A stretch of 36,020 bases of DNA from Isotricha intestinalis (Eukaryota; Ciliophora; Litostomatea; Vestibuliferida; Isotrichidae). Positions within the stretch are counted from its first letter, which is position 1; every line of letters starts with the position of its first letter. The notes beneath the pieces are model-generated. The model made no database searches. It had not been told where the DNA came from and saw only the letters and a program-made list of their open reading frames with translations. Shown one piece after another: positions 30,966 to 36,020 of the stretch. The position numbers were made by a program, and so were the translations under genes. Where the stretch lies: contig JAJJLU010003715.1 in assembly GCA_023807065.1 (NCBI GenBank), forward strand, positions 1 to 36,020. The letters are read 5' to 3'.

Positions 30966-31389
30966 TATTATTAACATTATATTTTCATGTTTAAATTAAT
31001 TTAAAATTTTGTTTATTTTTTTACATTTAATCAATAAGCATTAAAAAAATATCATATAAAAAAATAAATATTTTTATCCTCTTATCTTAAGAATAAAAAT
31101 ATTATAGAAAATAAGAAAGCAATATTATATAGTTTAGCAAGTTATTTCTTATTTAATAAATAAATTAAAAAGAAACCTAATTTTGTGGTTTATTATTATC
31201 AAAAATAGTGTAATTTCTGCTCTTTACTTTTAATTCATATTTCATTAAGATATGAATTGTTTTTTCCTTTCAATTATTTAAATTTTAAACTTTTATTTTA
31301 AATAATTAATCTTATAATATTTAATTGAAAACTAAATTATACTAAATTATAAAGAAATAATGTATGCATATAATAAATTAAAAATATAT
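30966..31389. other. AT-rich spacer between convergent genes
   Basis: 3' flank of the At4g15545-like gene. No gene seen. Confidence 0.4.
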
Positions 31390-31465
31390 CGAAGAAGGGA
31401 TTTCTATCCACCTTCCTTTGTGTTTCCTACCCAGTGTTCAACCATATATCATTTCGCTTTCTTAT
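31390..31465. other. GC-richer islet of unclear origin
   Basis: About 75 bases with normal C/G content (GAAGAAGGG, CCACCTTCC, TACCCAGTG) inside a nearly pure AT region. It is coding-like in more than one frame: on the minus strand WLNTG or KHKGRWIEIPSS, on the plus strand YPPSFVFPTQCS. It may be a scrap of foreign or dead coding DNA, like the citrate synthase piece. I cannot choose the frame. Confidence 0.35.
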
Positions 31466-31617
31466 ATTTTTTATTAAATGGAAGGAATAAATTTTTTTAT
31501 TATTCCTTTAAAATGATATTATTTTTTAATATTAGTTTATTTATATATTATTTATTTATAATTAATTCATTCATTTATTCAAAAAAAATTTTGACTTATT
31601 TATATATTTGAAAACTT

Positions 31618-32223
31618 TTATATTATATTAACACCAAGAACTCCTATATAATTATTATTTCCTCTGTTTATATCAATACTTGAATAACTTCTTATTCCTA
31701 ATATATTGTTATTATAAAAAGTTCTATTGTTCATATCATTTTTTAATTCAGACATTATTTCTTTTTTTAAAATATCTTTTTTACTTCTTCTTTGATCATT
31801 TTTATAATTATGAAATCCTAATACATTAAAATAATTTAATTTATTTCTTCTTATATCATTTTTTTTCTCAATTAAATCAAAACTATTAGGACTAAATTCG
31901 TTTGTAAAATTTTTTAATTCGTTATATTTTTTTTGGAAATCTTGGTTAATATGATTTTTTCTATTAAAAAATAAATTTTCTTCATTTCTAAAGCCAATAA
32001 TACTTCTTGTTTTAAAAACATTTTTTTGGGAATATGATTTAGTTGAATTATTGAGCCCTGAGTAAAGTTTTCTTGGAAGAATTATATTATTATAAAAAGA
32101 CTTTCTTTCATTTTTTTTTGGAAAATTATTATTATAAGTATATTTCTTAGTCGTATTAACATTAAAATAATCTAATTGAGAATATAACTTTGATATTTTC
32201 TCCTTAATCTTTAAATAATCCAT
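31618..32223 (-). CDS. Hypothetical protein with repeated LG-R/H motifs
   Basis: 201 residues from ATG 32223 to TAA. The N-terminus is helical (MDYLKIKEKISKLYSQLDYF); the rest is basic, Asn-rich and extended. A short motif recurs: SIIGFRNEE, FNVLGFHNYK, NNILGIRSYS and IGVLGVN at the very end, i.e. (I/V)(L/I)G(F/I/V)(R/H/N) about four times in the second half, with Arg/Lys-Ser-Lys stretches between. Such short repeats in a disordered basic protein fit a filament- or microtubule-associated protein, but that is inference. No known domain. Convergent with the At4g15545-like gene. Confidence 0.7.
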   Translation of the reverse strand: MDYLKIKEKISKLYSQLDYFNVNTTKKYTYNNNFPKKNERKSFYNNIILPRKLYSGLNNSTKSYSQKNVFKTRSIIGFRNEENLFFNRKNHINQDFQKKYNELKNFTNEFSPNSFDLIEKKNDIRRNKLNYFNVLGFHNYKNDQRRSKKDILKKEIMSELKNDMNNRTFYNNNILGIRSYSSIDINRGNNNYIGVLGVNII

Positions 32224-32969
32224 TATTAAAATATTAAATTTTTTATTTTTTTTTTATTATCAATTTATGTTATTTAATATATTATTTTCAACATAAATAA
32301 GAATATTAAATCACCTATTTCAAAAGAAATTTTTCGAAAAAAATAAAATTTTTTCTTAATGAATTAAATTTAATTATTAATGTTTAATAATATATATATG
32401 AAAATAAGAAAATAAATCTTGATAAATATATTTTTATAGAGAATAATATTTAATTAATAAAAAAATTTAAAAATTAAATATTTATCCTTATTTTTAAATA
32501 AAGAAAATTAAACGATTTTATAGATTTTTATTAAAATGTTCAATATTAAATAAATTAAAAGTAACAATGTATAATTTGTATTGAAAGAAATTTATATATA
32601 AAAGAAAATGATTATGAATAATTTATTTTTAAATTAAAATTAATATAAAAAATTAATAATAAATATATACTTAATATTTTCAATTGAATAAAATTAAAAA
32701 TTTTAATAATGTCTATAATTATTTTTTGTATATATTAATGGGGATTGGGCTTAATCCCAATTAAAAATTAAATTCAATATAATTGAATAATATTAATAAA
32801 TCTTATCTAAATAAAAATTTTTATTAATTAACATATCATTTTTAATTATAATAATTATATTAATTATAAAAAATTATAATATATTATAAAATAAAGCTTA
32901 GATTATTAATCTCAAATAAAATAAAAAATGTATTATATTTTAATTATTATTATCTAGATAACATTAAAA
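32224..32969. other. AT-rich spacer with one GC-rich hairpin
   Basis: Nothing coding that I can support. The only outlier is the G/C inverted repeat at 32741-32761. Confidence 0.4.
32741..32761. repeat. Short GC-rich inverted repeat
   Basis: GGGATTGGGCTTAATCCCAAT can fold two ways: GGGATT with AATCCC, or ATTGGG with CCCAAT. It is unusually G/C-rich for the spacer. It could be a hairpin or protein site, or simply chance. Confidence 0.4.
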
Positions 32970-33360
32970 ATGAAAAACAATAATAATAAAAATAAAATTA
33001 ATAATAATAATATTATCGAGAATAAAAATAATCTCCCCAGTAATAACAACAAACATAATATTAATAATAAATATCTTTCATCTTTCTCATTAAATAATTA
33101 TTTTATCTCATATTCTTCAATTGATGATCTTCCAAATAACATTTCAGTATATTTCTCTGAATTAACTTCAATAAATCTTTTTAATTTCAATTAATCTTTT
33201 TCATCTTCATTAATAGATCAAAATCCTCTTAATTAAAATAAAGAATCTCATTTCATTATCTTATAATGAATCAGAAAAAAAATATCTCAAAAATAATTAT
33301 CATGAAAGAACTTTCAATTGTTTTAGAGATATAAATGTGAGATTTAAAGAATTTTATGTG
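32970..33360 (+). pseudogene. Gene relic, Asn-rich N-terminus
   Basis: ATG at 32970 opens 74 codons: an Asn-rich leader, then SYSSIDDLPNNISVYFSELT, to TAA at 33192. The frame continues past that TAA and another (Gln would fit at both: FN-x-SFSSSLIDQNPLN-x-NKESHF). A shift then leads into LSYNESEKKYLKNNYHERTF and VRFKEFYV. Three independent coding-like blocks in order make a broken gene likely. Family not recognised. Confidence 0.45.
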
Positions 33361-33394
33361 TAATTTATATAAATCTATTTTAATTATTGTAATA

Positions 33395-33545
33395 ATTTAA
33401 TTTAATTATTATATACTAATATTATTTAAATATTATTAATATATTATTATTATTATTAAATTTAAAATAAATAATATTATAAACATGAATTAATAATAAT
33501 ATTAATAATAATATTATTATTATTATTATAATTATTAATTAAAAT
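33395..33545. repeat. Nearly GC-free ATT/TAA tract
   Basis: About 150 bases of ATT, TAA and ATA words with only a handful of G or C, including mirrored AATAAT/ATTATT blocks able to form weak hairpins. Probably low-complexity expansion. Confidence 0.6.
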
Positions 33546-33942
33546 ATTATCTGATTTAAATTTATCGAATTCTATAATTTCATTAGAATCAGATTCAATA
33601 ATAATAGAACTTTAAGATTTATATTTATTAACAACATCAGAATTTTTCAATCACAATTGTTTTATACTATGTAAATAATGGATATCTATTAGAAAATCCA
33701 ATTGATAACCAAAGAGTAGGAAATAATATTCCTTAGAAAAAATGATTGAAGAACAAATGAAAAATCAAAATAATAAAAATATGAGTAACATAAATAAAAA
33801 TATTAATAATAATAATAATAATAATATGAATTTGAATAATCAAAATTATAATAATATTGGAACTGGAGGAATTGGAGCTAAACCAAGAATAATTGATGTT
33901 GATATTAGAAAAGTTGGAAATACAAAAGATTTTAGACACTAA
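33546..33942 (+). pseudogene. Gene relic with Asn-repeat tail
   Basis: Coding-like blocks in order: LSNSIISLESDSIIIEL, TAA, DLYLLTTSEFF; one-base shift; ITIVLYYVNNGYLLENPIDN, QRVGNNIP, TAG, KK; one-base shift; then ATG 33742 with an open frame of 66 codons ending GIGAKPRIIDVDIRKVGNTK and DFRH-stop. The order, Gln-fitting stops and a coherent C-terminus indicate a single decayed gene. The Asn repeat at 33800-33850 is trinucleotide AAT expansion. No family recognised. Confidence 0.45.
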
Positions 33943-34199
33943 TGTTTAAAAAAATTAAAATTTAAAACAAATAAATTAATTTTTTATAATTTTTTTATAG
34001 AATTATTTTATAGAAAAATTCTTAAATAAATTCAATTTCCTTTTTATATAAACATTTATATAAATTTTCTTAATTAATTTTTAATGTTATTAAAATAATA
34101 AATAATAATCGCACAAGATATTTTTTGAATAAAACATTTTTTTTAACAACAAAAATTTTTTATATTATTCATCATATTCATATTTATATTCATCAAATT

Positions 34200-34653
34200 A
34201 CCAAAATTATTATTATTTATTCCCTTATTCTCATCACTCACATAATTGCATTTAATTTAAATTTACCATTTGAGTAATTTCTCCTCTTTCTTTATTATTC
34301 ACATTATTTGGTTTATTTAAATCTATTATTTGAGTAATTTCTCCTTTTTCATAAATTTTTTTTTTTTACAAATCATTAACTTTTCATCGAAAATCAACTT
34401 ATCAAAAAAAGATTTTTCCATGAGGATAATCTTTAAAAATTTTAAGCAGTTTAATTCCAACAGAAGGAGAAATTTTTTCTGTATCTATATTACTTCTTAC
34501 ACATTTATTATTATTATATTCATTAATAATCGACAAAAATTTTTATTTGGAATATCTTTAATATAAAGCCAATTAACAAAATAAAAAGCCTTTCGATTTA
34601 TCATTATGAGACAAATAATTAAAGTTTACTCTGTATTCTTCTTCAGAAGTCAT
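34200..34653 (-). pseudogene. Gene relic with a 60-bp internal duplication
   Basis: Minus-strand ATG at 34653: MTSEEEYRVNFNYLSHNDKS, then blocks in shifting frames: NWLYIKDIPNKNFCRLLMN, CVRSNIDTEKISPSVGIKLL, KIFKDYPHGKIFF, DKLIFDEKLMICKKK, and two copies of GEITQ with a 20-residue period (GEITQIIDLNKPNNVNNKER, then GEITQMVNLN). At least three shifts are needed. Blocks are long, well mixed and in order, so this is a dead gene. Family not recognised. Confidence 0.45.
34268..34345. repeat. Direct repeat, 18 bp, 60-bp spacing
   Basis: ATTTGAGTAATTTCTCCT occurs at 34268-34285 and again at 34328-34345, exactly 60 bp apart: a 20-codon tandem duplication inside the relic gene. Confidence 0.75.
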
Positions 34654-34806
34654 TTATGCTACACCCATAAATTTAAATGAGCCTTTAAGACTAAAAAACA
34701 AATAAATTTTTGTTCTGATTCTTTAAAGTCATTTTAGTAACTTTTGATTTCCTTTTATTGTTGAACACCATAATTCTATTCTTTTAAACTTTTTATTATA
34801 AAAAAT

Positions 34807-35353
34807 TTACCTTGGAATCATTTCATTGTTTGATTTTGAATTTTGAGGATTTTGATTTTTGAATTTTGTCAAATTACAATTTATCTTTTCATTATTATAA
34901 TTATTTCTTAGATCATTTGATTTATTATTATTATTATTTAAAAAATATTCTTTATTTAAAGTATCATTCATTGTATTCATTCCCATAAATCTATTTCCTT
35001 GTATTGGATTATTATTCATTAAAGCATTATTTTCATTATTATTTTTTAATAAATAAGAATGTTTATTTTCATTATGATTATTTCCTCTTTCGAAATGATA
35101 ATTAAATCATAAATCTTTTAATATATTTTTCTTAGGTTAATATATTTAATTTTGCATTTCTTCAATTAAATTATTTTCTTCATTTTTTATTTTAAATTGG
35201 ATTAAAATTATCTTTACTTTCATTGTCTTTTTGATTAAGAATTTTATTATTATTTCTTAATATATAATTAAATTCATTTTCATCTTTTTCTTAATCATCA
35301 AATCCTGATTTTAGAATTTTATTTCGTTGATTGGGATTTTCATTTGAATCCAT
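34807..35353 (-). pseudogene. Asn-rich gene relic with multiple in-frame stops
   Basis: ATG at 35353 reads MDSNENPNQRNKILKSGFDD, then TAA, EKDENEFNYILRNNNKILNQ and KDNESKDNFNPI, then TAA. A one-base slip in a run of A gives EENNLIEEMQN, TAA, IY, TAA, PKKNILKDL, TGA, FNYHFERGNNHNENKHS, and the frame stays open through MNNNPIQGNRFMGMNTMNDT to the natural stop (NNEMIPR-TAA). Four TAA sit where Gln would fit, one TGA where Trp would fit, plus one shift. A complete gene-length relic from ATG to stop. No domain; low-complexity Asn-rich protein. Confidence 0.6.
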
Positions 35354-35680
35354 TATTAAATTTATATTTTATTTTTTTATTAAAGGAAAAATATTTTTTG
35401 ATACTAAAAAATTAAAAAAATTATATTTTTAAATAGTTCCTTAATAAAATATAAAAAAATAATCAAAAAAGTATATTTATTTATCATATTAAATTCCTAA
35501 ACAAATATAAAAAAAAATTCTGAAGAAAGCATAATGACAAAAATAATTTTATATTAAAAGCATTAAAAAAAATCAATAAATTAAAAAAAAATAAAAAACA
35601 TCTGAAATATAAAACGTCCAAACCAAAATAAAAATATTTAAAAAAAAAAATGGATAAAAACTGGAAATCATTACTTCAAA
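35354..35680. promoter_or_regulatory. AT-rich divergent spacer before the GLTP-like frame
   Basis: 327 bp of A-runs between two opposed relic genes. No motif. An earlier ATG at 35650 is in another frame and stops after 15 codons. Confidence 0.35.
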
Positions 35681-36020
35681 ATGATAAAAACCTTTGATCA
35701 AAAAGTTCCCTATGATATAAAAAGCGTAGATGAAAAATTAACCTTAGCATCTCAAGATTTAGAACATTTAAATCCTTATTACACTTTATCTCCTATTTAT
35801 GATTTAACAAAAATTTTTTATAACATATCAAGTGCTTTATCAATGGGATTCTCAGATATAACAACAAAAGTAGGTTAAATGAGAGAGAAATTTAAAGAAT
35901 ATCCAGAAGCAGAAAATATATAACAATTATTAGGAAAAGAAATAGAATTAGATATTTATAAATTAAACAGTGAAAATAATAGTGAATTAGGTTATAAAAA
36001 AGGAGAATCTAAAAAATATT
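35681..36020 (+). pseudogene. Glycolipid transfer protein (GLTP) family gene, interrupted by two TAA codons, runs off the window
   Basis: The frame from ATG 35681 encodes FDQKVPYDIKSVDEKLTLAS, then NPYYTLSPIYDLTKIFYNIS, SALSMGFSDITTKVG, TAA (35876-35878), MREKFKEYPEAENI, TAA (35921-35923), QLLGKEIELDIYKLNSENNS and ELGYKKGESKKY to the window edge. This is the GLTP fold: the helix with ALSMGFSDI-x3-V, then LL-x-KE, then a linker leading to the substrate-binding helix that lies outside. GLTPs move glycosphingolipid or ceramide-phosphate between membranes. Both TAA fall where Gln would fit, with no frameshift in 113 codons. Either a young pseudogene or a gene with stop readthrough; the intact genes nearby make the pseudogene more likely. 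Family call strong. Confidence 0.75.

Noticed and set aside
31360..31611. 83-codon + strand frame as a gene
   Set aside because: Only the first third has mixed composition; the rest is Phe/Ile/Tyr from AT-rich DNA. Kept only as the GC islet note.
33734..33745. Euplotes-like programmed +1 frameshift at an A-rich slippery site
   Set aside because: The shift here is in the other direction and next to a TAG, and other relics shift at unrelated sequences. Ordinary indels in A-runs fit better.
33733..33939. 68-codon minus-strand frame
   Set aside because: Poly-Ile complement of the Asn repeat on the + strand.
1..36020. Ciliate-type code (TAA/TAG = Gln) or Condylostoma-type code for the whole window
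   Set aside because: The intact kinase, nucleotidyltransferase, RING, coiled-coil and 1,559-residue genes encode all Gln as CAA/CAG and all Trp as TGG, and end at TAA. A reassigned code would show internal TAA in every one.
1..36020. Telomere repeats, CRISPR arrays, rRNA or transposase genes
   Set aside because: No CCCCAA/GGGGTT-type arrays, no regularly spaced repeats, and no recognisable rRNA or transposase motif on either strand.

Overview
The window is eukaryotic and extremely AT-rich. Even the coding DNA is mostly A/T, with asparagine-, lysine- and isoleucine-rich proteins. I see fourteen apparently intact protein genes plus the 3' end of a fifteenth, on both strands. All read with the standard code: they end in TAA, and none uses TAA, TAG or TGA internally across more than 5,000 codons. 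Two genes need a GT...TTTAG intron of only 28 or 31 nt to give a sensible start, and a third ends exactly on a possible 31-nt intron. Very low GC, tiny introns, large low-complexity proteins, a TmcB-like membrane PAS protein and a ciliate-looking GLTP relic suggest a ciliate that keeps the standard code. Litostome (rumen-type) ciliates are my best guess. Other AT-rich protists cannot be excluded from sequence alone.

Layout. 1-4.7 kb holds the end of a ZZ-finger gene, then decayed sequence that includes a frameshifted piece of bacterial-type citrate synthase. 4.7-6.7 kb is a SNF1/AMPK-like protein kinase. 7.6-8.0 kb is a small orphan gene. 9.5-11.3 kb is a divergent pair: a Cid1/Trf4-like nucleotidyltransferase and a tail-anchored protein. 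12.3-17.0 kb is a giant multi-pass TmcB-like protein. 17.8-20.4 kb is a C2/coiled-coil gene with an intron, divergent from a SKP1-like gene. 20.9-24.2 kb holds an intron-containing Ser/Asn-rich gene and a coiled-coil gene. 24.7-29.1 kb is a divergent pair (Lys/Asn-rich protein; Dsc1/Tul1-like membrane RING E3) followed by a coiled-coil gene. 30.1-32.2 kb is a convergent pair (At4g15545-like protein; a protein with short repeats). 32.9-36.0 kb is almost entirely broken genes, ending with a glycolipid-transfer-protein gene interrupted by two TAA codons.

The genes do not form one pathway. SKP1-like and Dsc1-like proteins both point to ubiquitin ligation, the kinase and TmcB-like protein to signalling, and several coiled-coil/C2 proteins perhaps to cytoskeleton or cilia. 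The most striking feature lies between the intact genes: relic reading frames whose in-frame stops fall where glutamine (TAA/TAG) or tryptophan (TGA) would fit. I treat these as pseudogenes decayed by AT-biased mutation. Random DNA this AT-rich also gives long quasi-open frames, so only the relics with a family match or several independent signs get confidence above 0.5.
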